From the NCBI GenBank assembly GCA_963778225.1, contig CAVZTR010000012.1, positions 310,001 through 374,000 on the forward strand: DNA of 64,000 bases. Reading direction: 5' to 3'. This DNA comes from JAGVSR01 sp963778225. GTDB lineage: Bacteria > Pseudomonadota > Alphaproteobacteria > Rhizobiales > Hyphomicrobiaceae. The translations under genes and the position numbers were made by a program. The notes under the pieces are model-generated. The model was not told the origin of the DNA, ran no database searches, and was given only the letters and a program-made list of their open reading frames with translations. Positions 37,815 to 46,717 of the stretch are shown here, piece by piece. Each line of letters begins with the position of its first letter. Position 1 is the stretch's first letter.

Positions 37815-38921
37815 TCAAGCGACGCGGCGACGCGTGAGGGCCAGCAGCATTCCCAGCGTCACTGAGATAGCGAGCGTCGAGGAGCCGCCGGCCGACAGGT
37901 AGGGCAGCGTGATGCCCTTTGCGGGGAGGAGGCCGACGTTGACGCCCATGTTGAAGAGCGCTTGGAGGCCGAACACCAGGGCGAGGCCAATGATGCCCAA
38001 CTTCACCGACAGGTCGGGTTCCTGGCCGGCCCGGTAGAGAGCGCGGAGCACGATAAATGCGAACAGCATAACGATGGCGAGGCAGGCGACGGCGCCGTAC
38101 TCCTCGGCGATAACCGCGAAGATGAAGTCCGTATGAGCGTCGGGCAAGGACGTTTTGATGGTGCCTTCGCCGGGTCCGCGGCCGAAAAAGCCGCCTTGCT
38201 CGAAGGATTGCAGGGCGCGGTCGATCTGGCTGTTGTCGCCGGGGGCGGGATCGAGGAAGCGATCGATGCGCGCCTCGACGTGAGGAAAAGTGAAGTATGC
38301 GCCGACGATGGCAGCGAGGCCCAGCGCAACGATGGCAGCAGCATAGATTAGGGGTTGGCCGGAGACGAAAAAGAGCGCGCCCCATACGAGGCTCAGGAGC
38401 AACGTTTGTCCGACATCGGGTTGCATGACCAGAAACGATGCGACGAGTGCGTAGAGACCGATAGCGAACCACAGGCCCGGCATCTCCGGCCGTTTTCGCG
38501 CTTCTGCCAAAAGCCAGGCCGAGATGACAACGAACGCGGGCTTCAGGAATTCGGACGGTTGCACCGAGTGGCCGCCGATCGACAGCCAGCGACGGGCCCC
38601 GTTGATCTCACGGCCGGTCACGTGGACGACGATAAGCCCGGCGATCGCGACGAACAGCACACCAAGCGCGACGCGGCGCGTCTCACGTGTGGTCAGGAAC
38701 GAAAGCACGACGAGGATCAACGCGCCCAGCGCAGAGAAGAAGACGTGGCGCTCGACGAAGTAGTACGCCGGCAGGCCCTTCTTAAGGGCCACCGACGGGC
38801 TGGCGGCCAACGAGAAAACAAGGCCGGCGCCGATCAAAATGAAGATTGCGATCAGCAGCACATGATCGACGGTGAACCACCAGCCTGCCAGCCGGCTGCG
38901 GTCTTCACGGGAGAAACTCAT
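37815..38921 (-). CDS. ftsW: Lipid II polymerase FtsW
   Basis: SEDS-family peptidoglycan glycosyltransferase of the divisome. The 368 residues form about ten membrane helices, with the conserved GARRWLSIGGHSVQPSEFLKPA region (within about 109-131), GYMVMQPD-like FLVMQPDVGQT, and the C-terminal FNMGVNVGLLPAKGITLPY loop. It overlaps the murD stop by 4 bp. FtsW rather than RodA is supported by its place in the division cluster. Confidence 0.95.
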   Translation of the reverse strand: MSFSREDRSRLAGWWFTVDHVLLIAIFILIGAGLVFSLAASPSVALKKGLPAYYFVERHVFFSALGALILVVLSFLTTRETRRVALGVLFVAIAGLIVVHVTGREINGARRWLSIGGHSVQPSEFLKPAFVVISAWLLAEARKRPEMPGLWFAIGLYALVASFLVMQPDVGQTLLLSLVWGALFFVSGQPLIYAAAIVALGLAAIVGAYFTFPHVEARIDRFLDPAPGDNSQIDRALQSFEQGGFFGRGPGEGTIKTSLPDAHTDFIFAVIAEEYGAVACLAIVMLFAFIVLRALYRAGQEPDLSVKLGIIGLALVFGLQALFNMGVNVGLLPAKGITLPYLSAGGSSTLAISVTLGMLLALTRRRVA

Positions 38922-40294
38922 GATCCAGTGCGGCGCGCGATTTCCTCGGCCACGAGCCGCCGGAAATGCTCACCCCGCTCCTCGAAGTTTCTGTACTGGT
39001 CGTAGGACGCGCAGGCGGGAGACAGGAGGACGACGCTTTCTTCTGCGCCGGAAGCGATCGCGTCGTGCGTCGCCTTGGCGACCGCCACGTCCATCGTCTC
39101 GCAAGACTCATAGGGGACTTCACCGCCGAGGGTGGCTGCGAACGATTCCGTTGCGGCTCCGATGAGGTAGGCTTTGGCGATGCGCGAGAAGTAGGGACGC
39201 AGGGTGTCGATGCCGCCATCCTTGGCCTTGCCACCCAGGATGATGTGGATACCGCGCGGCCACGTGGCGAGCGCTTTTTCGGTGCTCTCGGCGTTCGTCG
39301 CCTTGCTGTCGTTGATGAAGAGCGTGGAGCCCAGGCGACCGATCTGCTCCAAGCGGTGCGCAAGCCCTGGATACGTCAGCATGTGCGGCACGATCTCGTC
39401 GTCCCGCAAGCCGGCAAGACGGAGCGCGCCATAAGCCGCGCAGGCATTCTCGCCGTTGTGACGGCCGCGCAGTGCTGCGACACCGGCCAGATCTGCGACC
39501 GGCTCCTCACGAAAAAAGACAGTCGAACCCGAGAAGACGATATCGGCCTTATCGCGTGTGGAGGCGGAGAGGATCTCCTTGCCGGCCGAGCGGTATTTCT
39601 CCGCAATGGCCCTGGTCCAGTCGTCGTCGATGACGACCGTGGCTTTGTCGGCGCCTGCAATAAGGCGTTCCTTCACGCCGGCGTAATTTGCAATCGTGCC
39701 GTGGCGGTCGAGGTGATCGGGCGTGACGTTCAAGAGCACGCCCACGCTCGGCCTGATCGTGGGTGCAAGATCAATCTGAAAGGATGAGCATTCGACCACG
39801 TAGACACGGTCGAGCGTCAGAGGATCGAGGGTGAGAACGGGGCGACCGATATTGCCGCCGAGTTGTACGTCGCGGCCGGCTTGCGTGAGAATGTGAGCGA
39901 TGAGCGCCGTGGTGGTCGATTTTCCGTTGGTGCCGGTGATGGCGATAAACGGCGCGTCCGGACACAAGCTCGCGCGTTCGCGGCAGAAGAGTTCGATGTC
40001 GCCGATCACTTCGACGCCGGCGGCTTCTGCCTTCTGCACCGTCCAGTGCGGCTCGGGATGCGTGAGGGGCACGCCGGGCGCGAGAACGAGGGCGGCAAAC
40101 CGCGCCCAGTCCTCTCGGAAGAGATCGACGAGCGGGATTCCCGCTTTGTCTGCGCCTGCGCGCCCGGCTTCGCTGTCATCCCAGGCTGCCACCCGTGCGC
40201 CGCCCGCAATCAGCGCGAGAGCGGTTGCGTTGCCCGATGCACCAAGACCGAACACCGCCACGTCGAGACCGGAAAAGGTGGTGATCGGGATCAT
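38918..40294 (-). CDS. murD: UDP-N-acetylmuramoylalanine--D-glutamate ligase
   Basis: Adds D-Glu to the muropeptide precursor. The 458 residues begin with the Rossmann VAVFGLGASGNATALAL, contain the P-loop ITGTNGKSTTTAL, NVTPDHLDRHGT and INDSKATNAEST, and the C-terminal LLSPACASYDQYRNFEERGEHF split around position 430. Normal length. It follows mraY by 13 bp and is translationally coupled to ftsW. Confidence 0.96.
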   Translation of the reverse strand: MIPITTFSGLDVAVFGLGASGNATALALIAGGARVAAWDDSEAGRAGADKAGIPLVDLFREDWARFAALVLAPGVPLTHPEPHWTVQKAEAAGVEVIGDIELFCRERASLCPDAPFIAITGTNGKSTTTALIAHILTQAGRDVQLGGNIGRPVLTLDPLTLDRVYVVECSSFQIDLAPTIRPSVGVLLNVTPDHLDRHGTIANYAGVKERLIAGADKATVVIDDDWTRAIAEKYRSAGKEILSASTRDKADIVFSGSTVFFREEPVADLAGVAALRGRHNGENACAAYGALRLAGLRDDEIVPHMLTYPGLAHRLEQIGRLGSTLFINDSKATNAESTEKALATWPRGIHIILGGKAKDGGIDTLRPYFSRIAKAYLIGAATESFAATLGGEVPYESCETMDVAVAKATHDAIASGAEESVVLLSPACASYDQYRNFEERGEHFRRLVAEEIARRTGS

Positions 40295-40307
40295 CGGGGC
40301 GGTCCGC

Positions 40308-41390
40308 TCAGCGCAGTTTCAGAGTGGCGAGACCAACGAGGGCGAGGATGACGGAGATGATCCAGAATCGCACGACCACGGTGCTCTCCTGCCAGCCCTT
40401 CTGCTCGTAATGGTGATGCAGCGGAGCCATTCGAAAAACGCGCTTGCCCGTCATTTTGAACGACACGACTTGAATCACGACCGACAGCGTTTCGAGAACA
40501 AAGAGACCGCCGACGATGGCGAGCACGATTTCATGCTTGGTCGCGACGGCGATCGCGCCCAACGCCCCGCCGAGCGCCAACGAACCGGTGTCGCCCATGA
40601 AGATCATGGCTGGAGGCGCGTTGAACCAGAGGAAGCCTAGCCCAGCGCCGATCAGTGCGCCGCAAATGACGGCGAGTTCGGCTGTGCCGGCGACATAGTG
40701 GATCTGGAGGTGGGTTGCGAACTTTTCCGAGCCGACGAGATAGGCGATGAGGCCGAACGTGGCCGCCGCGATCATGACCGGAACGATGGCCAGGCCGTCC
40801 AGGCCATCGGTGAGGTTCACCGCATTTCCGGCACCGGCGATGACGAGCATACCGGCGAGAAGAAACAAGGGGCCGAGATAGATCAGCGTGTCCTTGAAGA
40901 ACGGCACGGCCAGTTGTCCTGCAAGAGCGGGGGCCGACAACTGCATGATGCCCCAGGCGGCAGCGGCGGCGACGATCAATTCTAGTCCGAGCCGCGCCTT
41001 GCCGCCGAAGCCGCTGGCATGCTGCCTGGTGACCTTCAGATAGTCGTCGTAGAAGCCGATGGCGCCATAGGCGAGCGTGACGCCGAGCACGATCCAGACG
41101 TAGAGGTTCGACCAGTCGGACCACATCAATGTGGAGAACGTGACGCTGGCCAAAATCATCAGGCCGCCCATGGTGGGCGTTCCCCGCTTGGCGAGGTGCG
41201 TTTGAGGACCGTCATCGCGAATCGGCTGGCCCTTGCCCTGCTTCAAGCGGAGCAAATCGATGATGGCGGGGCCGAACAACATCACGAAGAGGAGCGCGGT
41301 GAAGATCGCGCCGCCCGTCCGAAACGTGATGTAGCGGAAGACGTTGAGCAGACCGATCTGGTCGCTGAATTGCCCCAGCTCATAGAGCAT
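40308..41390 (-). CDS. mraY: Phospho-N-acetylmuramoyl-pentapeptide transferase
   Basis: Transfers the phospho-MurNAc-pentapeptide to undecaprenyl phosphate, forming lipid I at the membrane. The 360 residues form ten membrane helices. Motifs include GTPTMGGLMI, the aspartate pair FYDDYLKVT, NLTDGLDGLA, FMGDTGSLALGG, and the loop PLHHHYEQKGWQES. Length equals the E. coli enzyme. It is 60 bp downstream of murF. Confidence 0.97.
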   Translation of the reverse strand: MLYELGQFSDQIGLLNVFRYITFRTGGAIFTALLFVMLFGPAIIDLLRLKQGKGQPIRDDGPQTHLAKRGTPTMGGLMILASVTFSTLMWSDWSNLYVWIVLGVTLAYGAIGFYDDYLKVTRQHASGFGGKARLGLELIVAAAAAWGIMQLSAPALAGQLAVPFFKDTLIYLGPLFLLAGMLVIAGAGNAVNLTDGLDGLAIVPVMIAAATFGLIAYLVGSEKFATHLQIHYVAGTAELAVICGALIGAGLGFLWFNAPPAMIFMGDTGSLALGGALGAIAVATKHEIVLAIVGGLFVLETLSVVIQVVSFKMTGKRVFRMAPLHHHYEQKGWQESTVVVRFWIISVILALVGLATLKLR

Positions 41391-41450
41391 GCTTCATGTC
41401 TCCCCCGTGCGCCCCACGCCGCCCAACCCAGCGGCGGCGGAATTCTTACC

Positions 41451-42914
41451 CTACTCCCGGGGACCTGTCCGATGGAACTTGGACAGCATGGCTGCCACGA
41501 GCAATCCCATTTTTGATCCGTTCGAGCCCTTGACCATCACCGCGTCGCCCGGCTTGAGCGCGGCCATGAGAACAGGCTCGAGTTCGGCCGAGGTTTGAGC
41601 CCACCCCCCGCGACGGGCGCCGGAGACCCGTTCGTAAAGACGCGCCATATGCGGTCCAGCGGCGAACACGAGATCGACACCGGCGGAATCGATCGCATCC
41701 CAGAGGTCGGCGTGCATCGCGGGTGCGTCGGCCCCCAGTTCAAGCATGTCGCCGAGGACGGCAATACGGCGCGGATAGTCGCTGCGCGGCAGCGCGGGCA
41801 GCACGGCCAAAGCCGCGCGCATCGACGCAGGGTTGGCGTTGTAGCTCTCGTCGATCAGAAGGAGTTCGCCGGACCCTATAGTGAGGCGCGTGCGTGAACC
41901 CCGGCCGGGCGGCGGTGCGAATTCGGCAAGTGCAGCAAGGCCCTTCACTGGGTCGGCTCCTGCCGCATCAAGGGCAGCCGTCACGAACAGCGCATTCGTC
42001 ACCATGTGCATGCCGACGGTGCCGATCAGGAAAGGAAGTTTGCCGCGGCTACCTGCGCGGATCACGTCCCCCTCGCTGGTGGTCGCACTCATGCGGCAGC
42101 CGGACAATGCAACCACGTCGTCGGCCCCGAACGTGGCAATGGCTTCAGCAGCGCTGAGGTCTTTGGTGACGCCGGTCACGTGAACCTTGCGTGCCCGCGC
42201 GGCAGCCAGCAGACGGGCCGCGTGACGGTTGTCGAGATTGATGAGCGCCGCGCCCGAAGGTTCGAGACCAAGGAAGATCTCGGCTTTCGCATCCGCGATG
42301 CCTTCCTCGTTGGCGAAGTTTTCGATGTGCGCGTTTTCAACGGTGGTGACGATTGCGATGTGCGGACGGACCATTGCCGTCAGCGGCGTGATCTCGCCCG
42401 CGTGGTTCATGCCGATTTCAAAGACTGCGTAGGAGGTATCCGCCGGCATTCGGGCGAGTGTCAGAGGGACGCCCCAGTGGTTGTTGTACGATTTCTCCGA
42501 AGCGTGCGTGGCCCCAAGCGCGGAGAACGCCAGCCGGAGCATCTCCTTGGTCGTCGTCTTGCCGACGCTGCCGGTGACGGCGATGACACGGGCATCGGAG
42601 GCGAGCCGTGCGCGGGCAGCGCGGCCGACGTTTTCCAGCGCACGCAGCGGATCGCTCGTGCGGATCAGCGCGCCGTCGTCGTGTTTTCGCACATACTCCA
42701 AGGATACGATGGCCGCGACTGCGCCCTTGGCAAACGCTGAGGCGACAAAATCATGGCCGTCGCGCTGATCCTTCAGTGCGACGAAGACATCGCCGGGCTC
42801 GAGCGTGCGGGTATCGATCGAAAAGCCGGTGATGGCGGCGCTCGGATGTCCGTCGGCGGCAGCGCCTGCGGCCTTGACGAGTTCATCGAATGACCAAAGT
42901 GGCTGCTTCGTCAT
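41451..42914 (-). CDS. murF: UDP-MurNAc-tripeptide--D-alanyl-D-alanine ligase
   Basis: Adds D-Ala-D-Ala to complete the pentapeptide. The 487 residues show the Mur-ligase N domain (GFSIDTRTLEPGDVFVALK), the P-loop VTGSVGKTTTKEM, FEIGMNHAGEI, and the C-domain DESYNANPASMRAAL. The start overlaps the murE stop by 4 bp. Length is slightly above average but within the family range. Confidence 0.96.
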   Translation of the reverse strand: MTKQPLWSFDELVKAAGAAADGHPSAAITGFSIDTRTLEPGDVFVALKDQRDGHDFVASAFAKGAVAAIVSLEYVRKHDDGALIRTSDPLRALENVGRAARARLASDARVIAVTGSVGKTTTKEMLRLAFSALGATHASEKSYNNHWGVPLTLARMPADTSYAVFEIGMNHAGEITPLTAMVRPHIAIVTTVENAHIENFANEEGIADAKAEIFLGLEPSGAALINLDNRHAARLLAAARARKVHVTGVTKDLSAAEAIATFGADDVVALSGCRMSATTSEGDVIRAGSRGKLPFLIGTVGMHMVTNALFVTAALDAAGADPVKGLAALAEFAPPPGRGSRTRLTIGSGELLLIDESYNANPASMRAALAVLPALPRSDYPRRIAVLGDMLELGADAPAMHADLWDAIDSAGVDLVFAAGPHMARLYERVSGARRGGWAQTSAELEPVLMAALKPGDAVMVKGSNGSKMGLLVAAMLSKFHRTGPRE

Positions 42915-44359
42915 GGGGCTCCCAGCGCCTCCGCCAGCACATCGTGGTCCGAGAACGGCAGCACCGTGTCTCCGACGATCTGGCCGGTTTCATGGCCTTT
43001 GCCCGCGACGAGCACAACGTCACCCGGCTGCATCATGGCGACAGCCGTGCGGATCGCTTCCGCCCGGTCGCCGATCTCTTTGGCGCCTTTCGCACCGGAC
43101 AGCACCTCTGCGCGGATCGCGGCGGCCGCTTCCGTTCGTGGATTGTCGTCCGTCACGATCACAACATCGGATTTCTCGACCGCGATGCGGCCCATGATCG
43201 GGCGCTTGCCACGGTCGCGGTCACCGCCACACCCAAAAACGCATATGAGGCGGCCTGTGGCGAAGGGCCGGCAGGCGTCAAGCGCAGCGGCGAGTGCTTC
43301 CGGCTTATGGGCATAGTCGACGACGCCGAGGCCGCCATTTCTGCGGCCGATGATTTCAAGGCGGCCCTTGACGCCTTTCAGTCCGGACAGTGACGCAAAA
43401 ACGCGCTCGGCGTCTTCGCCCGTCGCGATTGCAAGACCGGCGGCGACGAGTGCGTTCTCCACCTGATAGCCGCCGACAAGCGGGAGTTCGACTGTTACCT
43501 TTTTTCCCGCGGCTTGAAGAGTGAGCCGCTGCGCAAACCCGGTGGCTTCGGCGGAGATAAGCTTGATCGTTTCGCCGCTGCGCCCGACGGTCAGAACCGG
43601 ACGGCCTGTTCGGCGCGCGATCGCTTCTGCCTCGGCCGCGTATGCACCGTCACGATTGATGACGGCCGGCTTGTCGGGCGGCAGCAGGTTTTCGAACAAG
43701 CGCATCTTGGCGGCGAAATAGTCTTCAACGGTCGGATGGTAGTCCAGGTGGTCGCGGCCGAGATTCGTGAAGGCAGCGGCCTCGATGCGGACGCCGTCGA
43801 GGCGATGCTGGTCGAGGCCGTGTGATGACGCCTCCATGGCAAGATGCGTCGTGCCTTCGGTTGCGAGTGCGGCCAGCGTCTTGTGCAGCGTGACGGGATC
43901 AGGTGTCGTCAGCGAGCCGTACACGGTGGACTTGGGAGAAACGACACCGATCGTGCCAAGCGAAGCGGCTTGGCGACCGCAGGCGGCGAAGATCTGGCGC
44001 GTGAATTCTGCAACCGATGTCTTGCCGCTCGTGCCCGTGATGGCGACGACCGTCGCCGGTTGACCCGCATAGATGCGTGAGGCGAGCACGGCGAGCGCAA
44101 GGCGCGGATCGGGAACACGCAGCACCGGGATGGCCAGTCCTGCGGGCACGTCTGCGGCCTGCGCGACGAGGGCTGCTACCGCTCCCTTGGCTTCGGCATC
44201 GGCGATGAAGCGGCCGCCGTCGGCTTTCGTGCCCGGAATTGCGACGAACACGTCACCCGGTGCCACGACGCGACTGTCTGCGGTGACACCGGTTATCCAC
44301 AGGTCAGCGACATGCGCAGGGATAGCCACGAGATCGGCAGCGAGATCAGAGAGCTGCAT
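42911..44359 (-). CDS. murE: UDP-MurNAc-L-Ala-D-Glu--meso-diaminopimelate ligase
   Basis: Adds meso-diaminopimelate to the precursor. The ATG at 44359, six bases after AAGG, gives 482 residues; the frame is open further upstream but without a good ribosome site. Visible are GVTADSRVVAPGDVFVA, the P-loop ITGTSGKTSVAEF, NLGRDHLDYH, and the DNPR motif (VTDDNPRTEA) that selects meso-diaminopimelate rather than lysine. It is the first gene of this cluster; the genes normally upstream (ftsI, ftsL) are not here. Confidence 0.95.
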   Translation of the reverse strand: MQLSDLAADLVAIPAHVADLWITGVTADSRVVAPGDVFVAIPGTKADGGRFIADAEAKGAVAALVAQAADVPAGLAIPVLRVPDPRLALAVLASRIYAGQPATVVAITGTSGKTSVAEFTRQIFAACGRQAASLGTIGVVSPKSTVYGSLTTPDPVTLHKTLAALATEGTTHLAMEASSHGLDQHRLDGVRIEAAAFTNLGRDHLDYHPTVEDYFAAKMRLFENLLPPDKPAVINRDGAYAAEAEAIARRTGRPVLTVGRSGETIKLISAEATGFAQRLTLQAAGKKVTVELPLVGGYQVENALVAAGLAIATGEDAERVFASLSGLKGVKGRLEIIGRRNGGLGVVDYAHKPEALAAALDACRPFATGRLICVFGCGGDRDRGKRPIMGRIAVEKSDVVIVTDDNPRTEAAAAIRAEVLSGAKGAKEIGDRAEAIRTAVAMMQPGDVVLVAGKGHETGQIVGDTVLPFSDHDVLAEALGAP

Positions 44360-44628
44360 CACAGGCCTTTGCTTCGACATCACAGTGGGAGCACGCTCGA
44401 TGCGTGAACGATCCAGCGTGGCCGGTTTATGGTGCTCCGAGGGTTCCGTCAAACGGACCTTGAGCCATCCACAATTGTGAGGATTCTGAGTCACATTCGC
44501 CAAGATAGTCGGCAATGGAGGGGGCTAGGCGTTGCGCTGGACGGGAATTACTCGATACGCAGTATAGATTATCGACCTTTGCCCGGTTGGGGCGCCCGCA
44601 GCAGATTGCGAAAAAGGTGATCGGCCGG
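44360..44628. other. Divergent intergenic region at the head of the mur/fts cluster
   Basis: About 270 bp between the starts of murE and the FecR-domain gene. It should carry the promoter for murE and the following genes, as well as one for the plus-strand gene. I could not pick out a clear -10/-35 pair. Confidence 0.5.
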
Positions 44629-46093
44629 ATGGCGAAGGTTTTCTGGTTCACCGTGGTGGCGCTCGCCGGCCTCCTTGCCACCCAAACAGCCGCGACCGCC
44701 GAACCCCGGATTGGGACCGCTGTCCGGATCGTCAAGGACGTGACCGCGGATGCCCGCGCGCTGGTCACTGGCGATGGCGTCAACCAGAATGAAACCGTCG
44801 AAGTGCGTGCGGACTCGCTTGGCGAGTTGAAACTCGACGACAACACGAAGCTGGCCCTCGGACCCGGCGCGCGGCTGAGGCTCGACCGCTTCGTCTACGA
44901 TCCCAGCAAATCGCAAGGCGACGTCGCCGTCTCACTGGTGAAGGGCGCCTTCCGCTTCGTCACCGGCAATGCGCCGAAGAAAGATTACAAGATCCGGACG
45001 CCGAACGCGGCCATCTCGGTTCGCGGCACCGTGTTCGATGTCTTCATCGACGGGTCCGGCGCAGAATATCTGCTGCTACATCAGGGTTCGATCGAAGTCT
45101 GCCAGGGCGACGGCAGCGACCGCTCGACCTGCCAGGTTCTGCAGAATGTCTGCAACGTCATTCGCGTCTCGCCGCAGGGTGGTGTGGGGCGGCCTCAGGG
45201 ATGGGGCCAACGGACCGAACAGCAGATCACGTTTGCGATCGCGTTTCCGTTCGTGATCAATCCGCCGACCATTGACCCAGTCGTTTACAATACGGCGGCC
45301 AATGTCGAGGCCAATACATGCAGCCAGCCGCGCAGCCCCGTGCAGCGCGCCGACTACACGCCGCCGCCGACGCAGTTGCCTGATCTTCCCGACAACGCCC
45401 GCCGCCGGTTCCGCCAACCCCGCCGCCGTTCTCGTGGACCGGAATTTACATCGGCGTGCATGGCGGCGGCACGCGGAACACGAGCACGAGCGATGCTTCC
45501 TGCCGGATGATCCCAGTCGTTACTATATGAGTTCGACTTGGGCGACAGCAATTCGTTCTCAGCTCTATCTACGTGAAGGCAGCCTGGACTTCTCCGGCGT
45601 GAATGGTGGGGCAGGCGTGCAGGCCGGCGGCACGTGCAGTTCGGCATTCTCGTGATCGGCATCGACCTCGACGTGACGCGCATGTCGGGGACGGACACGG
45701 AAACATTCACCTCATCGAATTCTGAGTTCGGCAATGTACGACGGTCGAGCCAATCCATGCGCTGGTTCGGGACCACGCGTGCGACTGCCGGCATCGCATT
45801 CGGCAACGTCCTCGATTTTCGTGACCGGCGGCGTTGCCGTGGCCGACGTGCAGTACGGCGTGGGCGTGGACGGCTACGGAACGGCTCGGCAGTCGGGGAC
45901 GCAGGTCGGCTGGACCGGCGGCGGTGGCTTCGAGATCGGCCTCGGCGTGATCTCGTTCCGGGGCGAATTCCTGCATTTCGATCTCGGCGACGAAACGGTC
46001 ACCAACGGAATGAACGGCAACTCCCTGACATCATCGACATTCGAGAACACGGGCGACACATTCCGCTTCGCCATCAACTTCCGCCTGAACTAA
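44629..46093 (+). pseudogene. FecR-domain protein fused to outer-membrane beta-barrel, multiple frameshifts
   Basis: From the ATG at 44629 (AAAGGTGA upstream) the gene encodes a signal peptide, then a FecR domain (VRADSLGELKLDDNTKL, VKGAFRFVTGNAPKKDYKI, TPNAAISVRGTVFDVF) and a Pro-rich linker. The first frame stops at 45510, but homologous sequence continues in other frames: PPFSWTGIYIGVHGGG (an Omp25/31-type barrel start), DFSGVNGG, VQFGILVIGIDLDVTRM, and FVTGGVAVADVQYGVGV to a final FRFAINFRLN at 46093. Four single-base shifts near 45400, 45500, 45630 and 45810 would rejoin it into one protein of about 488 residues. Either real decay or several sequence errors. Intact, it would be an outer-membrane barrel with a periplasmic FecR domain, an unusual combination. 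Confidence 0.75.
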
Positions 46094-46417
46094 CCACCTA
46101 ACCAAATCGTCATGTTCCGATAAGCGCCTGTCTGGCCCGGATCACTCACTGTTACGTGAGCTAAGAAGCGCCCATTTATTGCAGAAAACGGCCCATTCTC
46201 GCCTATTCGACCTTTCCGTTCCTTCATGTTGGTGCGCCGGGACTGCTTCCCTCACGCCGGCTCACAATCGCACGTCATCTGCCAACGCCAACGTGAGTGG
46301 CAGTGAACCGGAAGAGCCCCTAGATGCCACTCATGGATCGGAGCCGGACACCGGCTTCTCCAACGCGGGGACAGAAACGAGCCCCGCACCGAGGAACGCA
46401 TCAACGAGGAGACTTCC
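46094..46417. other. Intergenic region without supported gene
   Basis: About 320 bp between the frameshifted barrel gene and the small exported protein. Short open frames exist but show no codon bias or family match. It includes a probable promoter for the next gene, whose start is preceded by GAGGAG at about 46408. Confidence 0.5.
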
Positions 46418-46714
46418 ATGATCCGCACATTCGCACTCGCCGCCGCCCTTTGCTCAGGCCTCTCGATGGCTGCTGTTGCCGGCGACGCGCCCGCCACGTC
46501 TGCTGACGCCGACCCGGCGCAGTTCACGTCCGGCCTCAACTACGCCGCGAACGCCGACACAGCACGCAAGATCCTCATCGGCCGTGGCTACACGCAGGTG
46601 TCCGATCTGACGCGCGGCGAAGACGGCCGCTGGACGGGCACGGCGATGAAGGACGGCAAGGTCGTCATGGTCGGCGTGGAACTGCCGCCGAAGCCGGCGA
46701 CCGCCACGAACTAA
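46418..46714 (+). CDS. Small exported protein, PepSY-like
   Basis: A 98-residue protein with a clear signal peptide (about 1-22, ending MAAVAGDA). The mature part has NADTARKILIGRGYTQVSDL followed by GEDGRWTGTAMKDGKVVMV, a helix-strand pattern like PepSY-type domains, which usually inhibit peptidases or occur as periplasmic helpers. The start has GAGGAG upstream. It is followed by a strong terminator that overlaps the end of aspS. Function unknown. Confidence 0.8.
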   Translation: MIRTFALAAALCSGLSMAAVAGDAPATSADADPAQFTSGLNYAANADTARKILIGRGYTQVSDLTRGEDGRWTGTAMKDGKVVMVGVELPPKPATATN

Positions 46715-46717
46715 GTC

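Noticed and set aside
46179..46421. 80-codon open frame upstream of the small exported protein
   Set aside because: No codon bias, no ribosome site, overlaps the true start of the next gene.
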